Shown: positions 55,347 to 63,700 of the stretch, one piece after another
Position numbering within the stretch: the stretch's first letter is position 1
Layout: each line of letters starts with the position of its first letter
Source of the DNA: Actinomadura rubteroloni
GTDB lineage: Bacteria; Actinomycetota; Actinomycetes; Streptosporangiales; Streptosporangiaceae
Reading direction: 5' to 3'
Assembly: GCF_002911665.1 (NCBI RefSeq)
Contig: NZ_MTBP01000002.1
Span: 1-64,000 of the forward strand
DNA: 64,000 bases
Notes under the pieces: model-generated
Database searches by the model: none
Told to the model about the DNA's origin: nothing
Seen by the model: only the letters and a program-made list of their open reading frames with translations
Program-made: the position numbers and the translations under genes

Positions 55347-55808
55347 CTCGATTCTCCGTTCGCGTGAGGGCGTCGGGACCAGCCTGCGCCGCGCGGAAAC
55401 GCCAGAAAACCCGAATCCAATTCTGGGGAAAACTCTGGGCGAATACCGGGCGCGGGGCAGCCCGTTGATCATGCGAGTGGGCAGGGAAGACGGCGAAGAT
55501 CGGCCATGCGGCGACGGCGACGCGCCCGAGGTGACACACGGCCATTGAGATCCTCGTCACTTGATACGACCCATCGAACGGCCGTGTAACGACGGTGATC
55601 TCATGGACCCGGGACGGCCGGCCCGCGTCCACGGCCACGAGATCGCAAGGTGGACGCGCGTTCGGCGGTGTTCGCGGCGTCCGGGGCACGATGGCGCGCG
55701 GACGACCCCGCTGTCCCGAAGGCCCCGGAACGACCTGCAATGATCGGCTGGTTACGATGAACGACGGAACGTCTACGCAGGTGTGGACGGAGTTGGGAGC
55801 GAGCGAGC
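55347..55808. other. 462-bp divergent promoter region
   Basis: Separates the leftward hypothetical gene from gltA. It holds a mildly AT-rich patch (55395-55440), a weak TTGATA-N18-TGTAAC pair (55561-55590) and TACGAT (55753-55758) that may be -10 of the citrate synthase promoter. No gene seen. Confidence 0.5.
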
Positions 55809-57092
55809 ATGTCCGATTTCGAGCTCAACCACGCGGGTGGCCGTATGCCCCTGGAGATCACGCAGTCGAGCGAGGGACCCTCGGGGTTCGGCATCGGAAG
55901 CCTGCTCAAGGAAACGGGCCAGGTCACGCTCGATCCGGGGTTCACCAACACCGCGTCCACCACATCGGCCATCACCTACATCGACGGTGATGCGGGCATT
56001 CTGCGCTATCGGGGCTACCCGATCGAGGAACTCGCGGAGAAGTCGTCGTTCCTGGAGGTCGCCTACCTCCTGATCTACGGCGAGCTGCCGTCCGCCGACG
56101 CCCTGTGGGAGTTCACCGACAAGGTCCGCAAACACACGCTGCTGGACGAGAAGTTCCGCGCGTTCTTCTCCGCGTTCCCGCGCCGCGCGCACCCGATGGC
56201 GGTGCTGTCGTCGGCCGTCAGCGCGCTCTCGACCTTCTACCAGGACAGCCTGGACCCGTTCGACGACGAGCAGGTCGACCTGTCGAGCGTCCGGCTCATC
56301 GCGAAGCTCCCGACGATCGCCGCCTACGCGTACAAGACGTCGATCGGCCAGCCGCTGCTGTACCCGGACAACTCGCTCGGCTACGTCGAGAACTTCCTGC
56401 GGATGACGTTCGGCCTGCCGACCGAGCCTTACGAGATCGACCCGGAGATCGTGCGGGTCCTCGACATGCTGTTCATCCTGCACGCGGACCACGAGCAGAA
56501 CTGCTCGACGTCCACCGTGCGGCTCGTCGGGTCGAGCCAGGCGAACCTGTTCTCGTCCGTGTCGGCCGGCGTGGACGCCCTGTTCGGTCCGCTGCACGGC
56601 GGCGCGAACCAGGCCGTCCTGGAGATGCTGGAGGGCATCCACGCCAACGGCGACGACATCGAGACGTTCGTCAACCGCGTGAAGAAGAAGGAGCCCGGGG
56701 TCAAGCTCATGGGCTTCGGGCACCGTGTCTACCGCAACTACGACCCGCGCGCGGCCGTGGTGAAGAAGGCGACGGGCAAGGTCCTGGAGGCGCTCGGCAA
56801 GTCCGACCCGCTGCTCGACCTGGCGATGCGGCTGGAAGAGGTCGCGCTCAGCGACGACTACTTCGCCGAGCGGAAGCTCTACCCGAACGTCGACTTCTAC
56901 ACCGGCGTCATCTACAAGGCCCTCGGGTTCCCGACGAACGCGTTCACCGTGCTGTTCGCGCTCGGCCGCCTGCCCGGCTGGATCGCGCAGTGGCGCGAGA
57001 TGATGGCCGACCCGGCCACCAAGATCGGCCGTCCGCGGCAGGTCTACACCGGCCCGACCGAGCGGCACTACGCCGACATCTCGTCGCGCTGA
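55809..57092 (+). CDS. gltA: citrate synthase
   Basis: 427 aa hexameric-type (type II) citrate synthase, condensing oxaloacetate and acetyl-CoA. Catalytic residues: His in LFILHADHEQNCSTSTVR (~224), His in LMGFGHRVYRNYDPRA (~305), and Asp in NVDFYTGVIYKALG (~361). GPLHGGANQAVLEML binds substrate. ATG 55809 gives the usual MSDFELNHAGG start. It is a single gene between its own promoter region and a strong terminator. Confidence 0.97.
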   Translation: MSDFELNHAGGRMPLEITQSSEGPSGFGIGSLLKETGQVTLDPGFTNTASTTSAITYIDGDAGILRYRGYPIEELAEKSSFLEVAYLLIYGELPSADALWEFTDKVRKHTLLDEKFRAFFSAFPRRAHPMAVLSSAVSALSTFYQDSLDPFDDEQVDLSSVRLIAKLPTIAAYAYKTSIGQPLLYPDNSLGYVENFLRMTFGLPTEPYEIDPEIVRVLDMLFILHADHEQNCSTSTVRLVGSSQANLFSSVSAGVDALFGPLHGGANQAVLEMLEGIHANGDDIETFVNRVKKKEPGVKLMGFGHRVYRNYDPRAAVVKKATGKVLEALGKSDPLLDLAMRLEEVALSDDYFAERKLYPNVDFYTGVIYKALGFPTNAFTVLFALGRLPGWIAQWREMMADPATKIGRPRQVYTGPTERHYADISSR

Positions 57093-57103
57093 CCTCTCGC
57101 TTC

Positions 57104-57145
57104 CCGCGGCCCGGCATCGCAGGATGCCGGGCCGCGGCGCGTTTT
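57104..57145 (+). terminator. rho-independent terminator of gltA
   Basis: Perfect 15-bp stem CCGCGGCCCGGCATC (57104-57118), GCAG loop, complement to 57137, then CGCGTTTT. It begins 11 bp after the gltA stop. Confidence 0.93.
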
Positions 57146-57222
57146 CCACAGAATCGGTTTCGACTTTCGGCCCGGTGCCGGGCTGTCGGACGCTGGAGGC
57201 CCACCGGCTTCCAGGAGGCGTC

Positions 57223-58086
57223 ATGTCCGGCAGCATCGCCCTGACCGTCCCCGAGACCACCCGCGCGGCGTTCGTCGTCGCCACCGACCGGATCGACGGG
57301 ACGCCGTCCCCGGCCCTGCGGCTCGGCCCGCCGTTCGCGGCGGAGGCGGCCAGGCGGCTCGGCTCGCCGGCGCTCCAGATCACCGACGAGGCGGCCGGCA
57401 CCGTCTCGTGCGACCCGACGCCCGTCACGGCGTGGCCCGCCGCGCGCCGCGTCTCGGTCACCGCGATCCTGCCCGGCGGCGACCGGCCGCGCGGCGCGTG
57501 GATCGCCCGCGCCGCCGCCCGCTCGCTGGCCGAGGCGTTGGACGGGGTCGTCATCGACCCCGACTCGGGCCAGGTCCTCCCGCCGCGCCCCGAACCCCCG
57601 GTGTTCGCGCTCGCGGACGACTGGCTCGGCGTCTGGCTCCCGCCGCACCGCGACGCGGGCCGCTGCACGGCCGACGAGGACGACGTCGACGGTTGCGCGT
57701 GCGTGGAGATGACGACGCGGGGGCTGCGCCGTCTCGGGCTGCCGGAGCTGCGCGTCAGCGGCGTGGCGTGCAGGCACGACCTGGCCGCGCTCAACCTCCT
57801 GCGCGCCGCCGCGCGGCGGCTGCTGCTCCTCGGGGACCGGCCGGGCGTCCACCACCTCCCGCGCGAGCCGTCGCTCACGGGCGACGACCTGGCGGGCTAC
57901 TGGGGCGTGAACGGGCCCGTGTGGGACGACGACCCCGTCCCGGTGCTCCTGGAACCGCTCGGCCCGCGCCTGCTCCATGTGGGGCCGCCGAGCCGCTTTC
58001 CCGGCTCCCTCAACGAGTGGCTGTGGGAGGAACTGCCCAGACCGCTGTACGACTTCCTCGGCTACGACACGGAGCCCGCCTTATGA
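57223..58086 (+). CDS. hypothetical protein
   Basis: 287 aa, soluble. ALTVPETTRAAFVVATDRI, then WIARAAARSLAEALDGVVID, FALADDWLGVWLPPH, an acidic/Cys patch with DVDGCACVEMTTRGLRRLG, and NEWLWEELPRPLYDFLGYD. No domain recognised. AGGAGG at ideal spacing before ATG 57223 supports it as a real gene. It stands alone after the gltA terminator. Confidence 0.72.
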   Translation: MSGSIALTVPETTRAAFVVATDRIDGTPSPALRLGPPFAAEAARRLGSPALQITDEAAGTVSCDPTPVTAWPAARRVSVTAILPGGDRPRGAWIARAAARSLAEALDGVVIDPDSGQVLPPRPEPPVFALADDWLGVWLPPHRDAGRCTADEDDVDGCACVEMTTRGLRRLGLPELRVSGVACRHDLAALNLLRAAARRLLLLGDRPGVHHLPREPSLTGDDLAGYWGVNGPVWDDDPVPVLLEPLGPRLLHVGPPSRFPGSLNEWLWEELPRPLYDFLGYDTEPAL

Positions 58087-58653
58087 GCGTCCACCGGCAC
58101 CGGGCCGTCAGGACCCGGCACGGCAGGCGTTCCCGACTTGGAACGTCCAAGTGCCGAGGCGCCCCCGCGATGCGTGCCCGTTGTCACGGCACCCGCGCTC
58201 CAACAGAGACAAGGAGCGCACCGCGCGGCAACGCGTGCCGGGCACGGGACGAGCCGAACGCGGCCAATGGCGCCCGGCGCCGCAGACACCGGAACCTTCG
58301 TCTCAGGGGGCCACAGGTCAGGGGCCACAGGCCGCCGGGCCCCCGTTCCCGGGGCCGCACCGAAGGTGGTGGCTCACTGTCCCGGAGAGGGAGAGCCTGG
58401 ACTTCGGCCGGGCGACGCCGGTCCGGCCGTGGGGGCGCGGCAAGGATCGTTATGGCGACCTTCTGGTCCAAGAACGGGGGGTGCCTTGGTCGCGTGGTTC
58501 GAATGACTTGGTGAAGGGGTGGCGGCGGCTCCGGTCGTCGGAGCCGCCGCCGGGGAAGGAGGCGGGGCCGGTGGTGCCGGGGGACGGTCCGGCCGGGCGG
58601 CCGGACCGGCGTCGGGCGCGCCTGCCGCCCCGGCGCGGCCCCGCCAGGGCGGG
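58087..58653. other. 567-bp gene-free region with strong hairpin
   Basis: No supportable reading frame. The only strong structure is the hairpin at 58520-58550. GC content is high throughout; a T-loop-like GGTTCGAAT at 58496 does not extend into a tRNA. Confidence 0.55.
58520..58550. terminator. 13-bp GC hairpin, possible terminator
   Basis: GGCGGCGGCTCCG (58520-58532), loop GTCGT, perfect complement to 58550. It lacks a U-tract on either strand. It lies ~100 bp beyond the stop of the leftward HPF-like gene, so it may end that transcript. Confidence 0.5.
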
Positions 58654-58962
58654 TCAGCCGGCGCGGAGGTAGGCCGTGCGGACGTGCAGGCGGTCGCGGA
58701 GCAGGCCGATCGCCTCGGGGAGCGTCCGGCCGGCGGCCTGGGCGCGGAGGCGGTGGCCGTCGATGCCGACGATCGCCTGCGCCAGCGCCGGGCGCGGAAC
58801 GTCCGCGCCCGGGACGACGCTGAGGGTCACCTGGACGCTCGTCACGTCGGTCCCCTCCTCGTCCAGGGCCGTGCGGACCGCCGCCGCGGCGGCGGTGCGG
58901 TCGGCCTCGGCGACGTCGCCGGAGGTGAGGAAATTGATAGCGGGAAAGTGGTGGTCGGTCAT
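58654..58962 (-). CDS. small protein with HPF/RaiA-like fold
   Basis: 102 aa. ADRTAAAAAVRTALDEEGTD (helix), TSVQVTLSVVPGADVPRPAL (strands), QAIVGIDGHRLRAQAAGRTL, then PEAIGLLRDRLHVRTAYL (helix). The order helix-strand-strand-strand-helix and the G-x-x-(L/V)RAxA-x-x-x-x-PEAI pattern resemble the N-terminal domain of ribosome hibernation factors, though without their long C-terminal part. Role as a ribosome-associated stress protein is a guess. ATG 58962 has GGGGGA upstream. Confidence 0.6.
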   Translation of the reverse strand: MTDHHFPAINFLTSGDVAEADRTAAAAAVRTALDEEGTDVTSVQVTLSVVPGADVPRPALAQAIVGIDGHRLRAQAAGRTLPEAIGLLRDRLHVRTAYLRAG

Positions 58963-59227
58963 TGCATTCCCCCAAGCAGTGCGGTTTTCCATTGTTCCGC
59001 CGGACGCCCTCGGGACTGAGTCGCGGAGACGTCTCTGTCAACGAGACGAACGGCGTCGCGGCGAAGTTGACCGGAAAGGCGGGAGAGCTTGGTCACCTCG
59101 GAACGTGATCATCTGACGCCTCCCGCTAGAGGCCGTGATCCCCTACGATGGACGTTGCCCTTTCCGCCCCCTGTACGTGGACCAACCGACCGGCTGGTGA
59201 ACCTTGCCCCAGGATGCTGCTGTCTCG

Positions 59228-60133
59228 ATGCCCTCGAACGGCGACGGACCGACCGGCGGAGAGTTGCTCGGCTACCCGCGCCGCGGCGGGCCGACCGTCC
59301 TCCGCATTCTGCTGGGCAACAAGCTGCGCCGGCTGCGCGAGGACCGGGGCATCTCGACCGAACAGGCGGGCTACGAGATCCGCGGCTCGCACTCCAAGAT
59401 CAGCCGGATGGAGCTGGGCCGGGTCGGGTTCAAGGAGCGCGACGTCGCGGACCTGCTGACGCTGTACGGCGTCGAGGACCAGGCCGAGCGGTCGTCGCTG
59501 CTGGAACTGGCGCGCGAGGCGAACACGCCGGGCTGGTGGCACCAGTACGGCGACGTCCTCGCGGGCTGGTTCGAGACCTACCTCGGGCTGGAGGAGGCGG
59601 CGTCGCTGCTGCGCAGCTACGAGCTGCAGTTCATGCCGAGCCTGCTCCAGACGGAGGACTACGCCCGCGCCGTCATCCGCCTGGGCTTCCCCGACGCCTC
59701 CGAGGAGGAGGACATCGACCCGCGGATCCACCTGCTGATGACGCGCCAGCGCCGGTTCACCGAGCCGGGCGCGCCGACGCTGTGGACGGTCGTCGACGAG
59801 GGCGTCCTGCGCCGTCCCCTCGGCGGACGGGCCGTGCTGCGCCGTCAGATCGAACACCTGCTGGAACTGTCGGAGCTGCCGAACGTGACGCTGCAGGTCG
59901 TGCCGTTCAACGCGGGCGGCCACGCGGCGGCGGGCGGTCCGTTCACCATCCTGCGGTTCGCCGAGCCGGGCCTGTCGGACGTGGTGTTCCTGGAGCAGCT
60001 CACCAGCGCGCTGTACCTCGACAAGCCGTCCGATGTGGACACGTACATGCGCGCGATGAACCACCTGTGCATCACGGCGGCGCGTCCCGACGACTCGATC
60101 GTCTTCCTCCGCGACATCCTGCGCGACGTCTGA
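59228..60133 (+). CDS. XRE-family regulator with DUF5753
   Basis: 301 aa. HTH (residues ~28-80: LGNKLRRLREDRGISTEQAG ... SKISRMELGR) followed by a DUF5753 domain (~95-300: WWHQYGDVLAGWFETYLGLE, ASLLRSYELQFMPSLLQTEDYARAVI, VTLQVVPFNAGGHAA). This is the large actinomycete family to which many developmental and antibiotic regulators belong, normally paired with a small DUF397 protein. No intact DUF397 gene follows. ATG 59228 is chosen; TTG 59204 is an alternative. Confidence 0.88.
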   Translation: MPSNGDGPTGGELLGYPRRGGPTVLRILLGNKLRRLREDRGISTEQAGYEIRGSHSKISRMELGRVGFKERDVADLLTLYGVEDQAERSSLLELAREANTPGWWHQYGDVLAGWFETYLGLEEAASLLRSYELQFMPSLLQTEDYARAVIRLGFPDASEEEDIDPRIHLLMTRQRRFTEPGAPTLWTVVDEGVLRRPLGGRAVLRRQIEHLLELSELPNVTLQVVPFNAGGHAAAGGPFTILRFAEPGLSDVVFLEQLTSALYLDKPSDVDTYMRAMNHLCITAARPDDSIVFLRDILRDV

Positions 60134-60484
60134 GCCGACCGCGCGGCGGCGCCCGGCGCGGTGCCCGGAAATCCCTGTGCCACAGGGCCGGAGCGTCGAT
60201 CATGCCGCCAATTCCCGACCGGGTCTATTCACTCGGATGACAGGGCGGCGTCATGCATCCGCAGTCGATCACGGCGCGTTCCATCACCCCCGCCCGGACG
60301 AATGTGGATCTTCAGCGGCGGTGAACTCGGAGGGCCGGGTTTGGCACCGGCACCGCTCCAGGCCGCACGGCACCCGAGCCGTTGAAATTTCCGCGAAATA
60401 CCCGCCGGGAGCGTCGGACGCGCGCGTCCGGGGTATCGACGCGACGGAGCCCATGAAGATCATCTACTGAGAGAGGGACGGTCC
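60134..60484. other. 351-bp stretch without gene
   Basis: This is where a DUF397 partner would be expected; frames here encode nothing like it. It contains the ribosome binding site and probably the promoter of the DDN-like gene at the right end. Confidence 0.5.
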
Positions 60485-60886
60485 ATGCTGTACGGCAGGG
60501 AGCACGTCGAGAAGTACCAGGAGACCGGCGGCAAGATCGGCCACGACTGGAACGGCACGGTCACGCTGCTCCTCACCACGACGGGACGGGTCACCGGCCG
60601 CGAGTTCACGACGCCGCTGATCTACCAGCCCGACGGCGACGCGTACGTGATCGTCGCGTCCAAGGGCGGTGCGGACGAGCACCCGCAGTGGTACGAGAAC
60701 ATCCTCCGCGACGACCGGGTGACTGTGCAGGTCCGGGACGACGTGTTCACCGCGCGCGCCCGCACCGCGAGCGACGACGAGCGGACGCGGCTCTGGCCGA
60801 AGATGACGGCCGCCTGGCCCGCCTACGACGAGTACCAGGAGAAGACGGACCGGCAGATTCCGGTGGTCGTCCTCGAACGCGTTTGA
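60485..60886 (+). CDS. deazaflavin (F420)-dependent nitroreductase family protein (DDN-like)
   Basis: 133 aa split beta-barrel. Motifs TLLLTTTGRVTGREFTTPLIY (~27-47), YVIVASKGGADEHPQWYENI (~54-73) and RDDRVTVQVRDDVFTARAR (~75-93) are those of Rv3547/DDN relatives that use F420H2 to reduce quinones or nitro compounds. C-terminal VVVLERV closes the fold. GAGAGAGGGA precedes ATG 60485. Physiological substrate unknown. Confidence 0.88.
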   Translation: MLYGREHVEKYQETGGKIGHDWNGTVTLLLTTTGRVTGREFTTPLIYQPDGDAYVIVASKGGADEHPQWYENILRDDRVTVQVRDDVFTARARTASDDERTRLWPKMTAAWPAYDEYQEKTDRQIPVVVLERV

Positions 60887-60972
60887 GCGCGCGGCCCGTT
60901 CCCTTCCACGCCGCGCGCCGCGACGTGTAGCGTCGGCGGGGAACATCCGTTCGATCGTCTCCGGGGTGCTGC

Positions 60973-62001
60973 GTGCCGACGTCTCAGAGCGCAAGCGACA
61001 CCGAACCGCCGTCGCTCCCGCTGCGCCGCTGGGCGCTCGACGCGGCGCAGGCCCCGGTGCGGGTCGCGGAGCGCGCGTGGCGGATCGGCGCCGGGCCGGA
61101 CGGGTTCCTGCTGAAGGCCTACCCCGCGCCCGACCGGCGGCGCATGGCGTTCCGGCACCGGGTGACCGCCGCGCTGGACGCGGCGGGCCTCCCGGTGCTG
61201 GCGCCCGTCCCGTCCCGCGCCGGCCGGACGCTCGTGGTCGCGGGCGGCACCGGCTACGTCCTGTACCCGTGGGTCGCGGGGCGGCGGCGCGGCGGCCTGG
61301 AGCTGACCTACGCGCAGTGCGAGCGGCTCGGGGAACTGCTCGGCCTGCTGCACGCGGCGCTGGACGAGCACACGCCGCCCGTCCAGCAGGAGATGCTGGT
61401 GTCGACGCCGCGCGCCGCCGACGCGGTCGCCGAGATCGACCGGCTGCTGGCGGCCGTCCCCCACGACGGGACGGACTTCGCCGCGCTCACCGGGCGGCGC
61501 CTCGCCGAGCGCCGCGCGCTGCTCGTGGAGTTCGCCGACCACCAGCCGCCGGAACTGGACGTGAGCACCGTCGGGCACCTGCACGGCGCGTTCGACGCCC
61601 GTCGCCTGCGCTACGGCGGCTCGGGGAACGTCACGGCCGTGCTCGGCTGGGACGCGCTGACGACCGGTCCGGTAGCGGGCGAGGTCGTCCGCGCCGCCGC
61701 AAGCCTGTTCGCCACCGGCGACGAACGCGGCCTGGACTTGGAGCGGGTGCGAGCGTTCGTGCGCGGCCACCGGTCGGCGTTCCCGCTGGACGCCGGGCAG
61801 ATCCAGGCGGCCGTGCACCGCGCCTGGTGGGAGCGGCTGTGCGACGTCGCCCCGCTGCGCCACCGCTACGTCGGCGGCGAGCGCGAGCCCGCGGGCGCCT
61901 CGGCGCTGGTGGGCTGGTGGTCGGCGCACCTGGACCTGACGCTCGACGCCTTCCCCGCCGCGTACGGCACCGAGCCGGTCGAGAACCCCGCCTACGGCTG
62001 A
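60973..62001 (+). CDS. APH-fold protein with degenerate catalytic loop
   Basis: 342 aa. The overall course resembles aminoglycoside-phosphotransferase-like kinases: N-lobe FLLKAYPAPDRRRMAFRHRV (with the Lys), hinge YVLYPWVAGRRRGG, C-lobe GHLHGAFDARRLRYG (~198). In active enzymes this last segment is HGDxHxxN; here Asp is Ala and Asn is absent. The metal-binding DFG-like Asp region reads VLGWDALTTGP. It is probably a pseudokinase or a binding protein. GTG start with GGGGTG upstream. Confidence 0.72.
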   Translation: MPTSQSASDTEPPSLPLRRWALDAAQAPVRVAERAWRIGAGPDGFLLKAYPAPDRRRMAFRHRVTAALDAAGLPVLAPVPSRAGRTLVVAGGTGYVLYPWVAGRRRGGLELTYAQCERLGELLGLLHAALDEHTPPVQQEMLVSTPRAADAVAEIDRLLAAVPHDGTDFAALTGRRLAERRALLVEFADHQPPELDVSTVGHLHGAFDARRLRYGGSGNVTAVLGWDALTTGPVAGEVVRAAASLFATGDERGLDLERVRAFVRGHRSAFPLDAGQIQAAVHRAWWERLCDVAPLRHRYVGGEREPAGASALVGWWSAHLDLTLDAFPAAYGTEPVENPAYG

Positions 62002-62620
62002 CGACCGTCCCCCGCGACTCCGGCGGACGGCCGTCCGCTGAGACCCGAACGAGCGGACACCGCCCCGCACGGCCGAGCTGCCACGCGCGAGCCTAGGACG
62101 CAAGCTAGGTGAGACCGGCCGCAGCGGCGCGCCCGTACGGCTGAGCTGCCACGCGCGAGCCCTCGATGAGGGGACCCGCATGCGAGCGGGGTGGGACCGG
62201 ACGCAGCGGTGCGCCGACGTGGGCGAGCACGCGAGCGCAGAGCTGCGGTTCACGGATGAGGGAACCCGTATGCGAGCGCCGTGGGACCGGACGCAGCGGC
62301 GCGTCCGCACGGCCGAGGTGGCACGCATGAGCCCTCGATGAGGGACCCCATATGCGAGCGGGGTGCGACCGGACGCAGCGCGCGCCGGCGCGGGCGAGCA
62401 CGCGGGCACAGAGCTGCGGTTCAAGGATGAGGGGAACCGTATGCGAGCGGGCGGGACCGGACGCAGCGCGCGCCGGCGCGGGCGAGCACGCGGGCGCAGA
62501 GCTGCGGTTCAAAGATGAGGGGACTCGTATGCGAACGCGGTGGGACCGGACGCAGCGGCGCGCCGGCGTGGGCGAGCGCGGAGCTGCGGTTCGAGGACGT
62601 TCGCGGAGGCGCGACCGTGG
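62002..62620. other. gene-free region mostly made of tandem repeats
   Basis: Between the convergent APH-fold and histidine phosphatase genes. Apart from the repeats, no terminator or gene was recognised. Minus-strand open frames here only mirror the repeat (peptides with SSALACSP and CVRSHPAR). Confidence 0.6.
62090..62610. repeat. 88-90-bp direct repeats, five to six copies
   Basis: Core GGGACCGGACGCAGCG recurs at 62193, 62283, ~62365, 62453 and 62542, with a degenerate copy near 62113. Each is preceded by ATGCGAGCG and followed (with gaps) by GAGCACGCGGGCGCAGAGCT and GCGGTTC. Spacing is 90, 82, 88 and 89 bp, not a multiple of three, which argues against a coding role. Confidence 0.9.
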
Positions 62621-63232
62621 TTACGGGTGGGAGCGGGCCGGGGTGAGGGGGCGTACGCAGGCATTCGGGGTGGGGGTCGACTCGGCGTAGTGGTGGAAGG
62701 CGCGCATGGCCGTGCTGTCGGGAGTGACGGTCCCTGTGTCCAGGGTCCACGTCACGGCCAGCAGGAACAGGCGGTGGGTGAAGACCGCGACCGTCGCGTC
62801 GTCCGGGAGGGCGGACAGGCGGTCGAGGAACGCGCGGGCGCGGGCGATGAGGGCGGTGAACGACTCGCCGTCGTCGCCCAGGACGAGCGACGGGTCGGCG
62901 CGGGCCCAGTAGGCCGCCGCGTGCGGTCGGCGCTGCTCGACCGTGGTCCCCCGGCCGTGCAGGGTGCCGAGGTAGGTGAATTCCTGGACGGGCCACTCCG
63001 CGCAAGGAACGTCCGGGAAGCGTTCGCGTGTCGGCTCGGCCGTCTCGCGGGCGCGCAGGAACGGCGACACGACGATGAGCGAGGGCGGCGCGGTGAACGA
63101 CTCCGCGACCGTCGCGGCCTGGGCGCGGCCGAGGGCGGTGAGCGGGGCCGCTCCCGGTCCGTACGTCGGGAGGCCGGCGTTGGATTCGCTCTCGCCGTGC
63201 CGGATCAGCAGAGTCGTGGGCATGGGGCTCAT
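62621..63232 (-). CDS. histidine phosphatase family protein (phosphoglycerate mutase-like)
   Basis: 203 aa. The RHG motif LLIRHGESESNAG (~8-20) carries the catalytic His; VVSPFLRARETAEPT (~55) and AVFTHRLFLLAV (~148) provide the second Arg and the second His (here T-H-R). AlphaRP/PhoE-like general phosphatase; substrate unknown. MSPMPTTLLIRHG gives two possible ATGs (63232, 63223) with no clear ribosome binding site. It is divergent from the VOC gene with only 40 bp between. The stop borders the repeat region. Confidence 0.85.
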   Translation of the reverse strand: MSPMPTTLLIRHGESESNAGLPTYGPGAAPLTALGRAQAATVAESFTAPPSLIVVSPFLRARETAEPTRERFPDVPCAEWPVQEFTYLGTLHGRGTTVEQRRPHAAAYWARADPSLVLGDDGESFTALIARARAFLDRLSALPDDATVAVFTHRLFLLAVTWTLDTGTVTPDSTAMRAFHHYAESTPTPNACVRPLTPARSHP

Positions 63233-63272
63233 GCTGGCATGCCGGGCGCGGGTCCGGGAGAGGATGGGCGGC

Positions 63273-63662
63273 ATGGACGTACTGAGCAGTCGCATCCTGT
63301 TGCGGCCCACCGACCCCGCACGCACCCGTCGCTTCTATCGGGACGTCCTCGGGTTGGCGGTGTATCGCGAGTTCGGTCCGCGCGACGATCCCGGCACCGT
63401 CTTCTTCCTCGGCCCGGGGTTCCTGGAGGTGTCGGGCCACGGCGACGCGGCCGGGACCGCAGGGACGATGCTGTGGTTGCAGGTCAGGGACGCGGCGGCC
63501 GAGCACCGGCGGCTCGCGGCGGCGGGTGCGACGATCGTCCGGGAGCCGCGCACCGAGCCGTGGGGGCTGGTGGAGATGTGGATCGAGGACCCCGACGGCG
63601 TCCGCATCGTGCTGGTGGAGGTGCCCGACGACCATCCGCTGCGCCGTGACCAGCGGGGATGA
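63273..63662 (+). CDS. VOC-family (glyoxalase/bleomycin-resistance-like) protein
   Basis: 129 aa, two beta-alpha-beta-beta-beta units. ILLRPTDPARTRRFYRDVLGLAVYREFG (~10-37), FFLGPGFLEVSGHG, MLWLQVRDAAAEHRRLAAAG (~70), WGLVEMWIEDPDGVRIVLVEVP (~97-118). Metal ligands are plausible (the DPDG-associated Glu) but the first His of glyoxalase I is absent. Substrate unknown. ATG 63273 has GGGAGAGG upstream; ATG 63264 is possible. Confidence 0.83.
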   Translation: MDVLSSRILLRPTDPARTRRFYRDVLGLAVYREFGPRDDPGTVFFLGPGFLEVSGHGDAAGTAGTMLWLQVRDAAAEHRRLAAAGATIVREPRTEPWGLVEMWIEDPDGVRIVLVEVPDDHPLRRDQRG

Positions 63663-63700
63663 CGGACGGATTGTCGGAGGCCCGCGCTACAGTCCACGCC

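Noticed and set aside
58490..58515. tRNA-like T-loop GGTTCGAAT
   Set aside because: Flanking arms do not pair and no acceptor, D or anticodon stem can be built.
60297..60385. Short frame after the DUF5753 gene as a DUF397 partner
   Set aside because: Sequence lacks the WRKSSYSG and CVEVA motifs of DUF397 and is far too short.
62105..62512. Minus-strand frames in the 89-bp repeat region encoding SSALACSP/CVRSHPAR peptides
   Set aside because: Repeat unit length is not divisible by three, so the peptide pattern changes frame from unit to unit; no start site.
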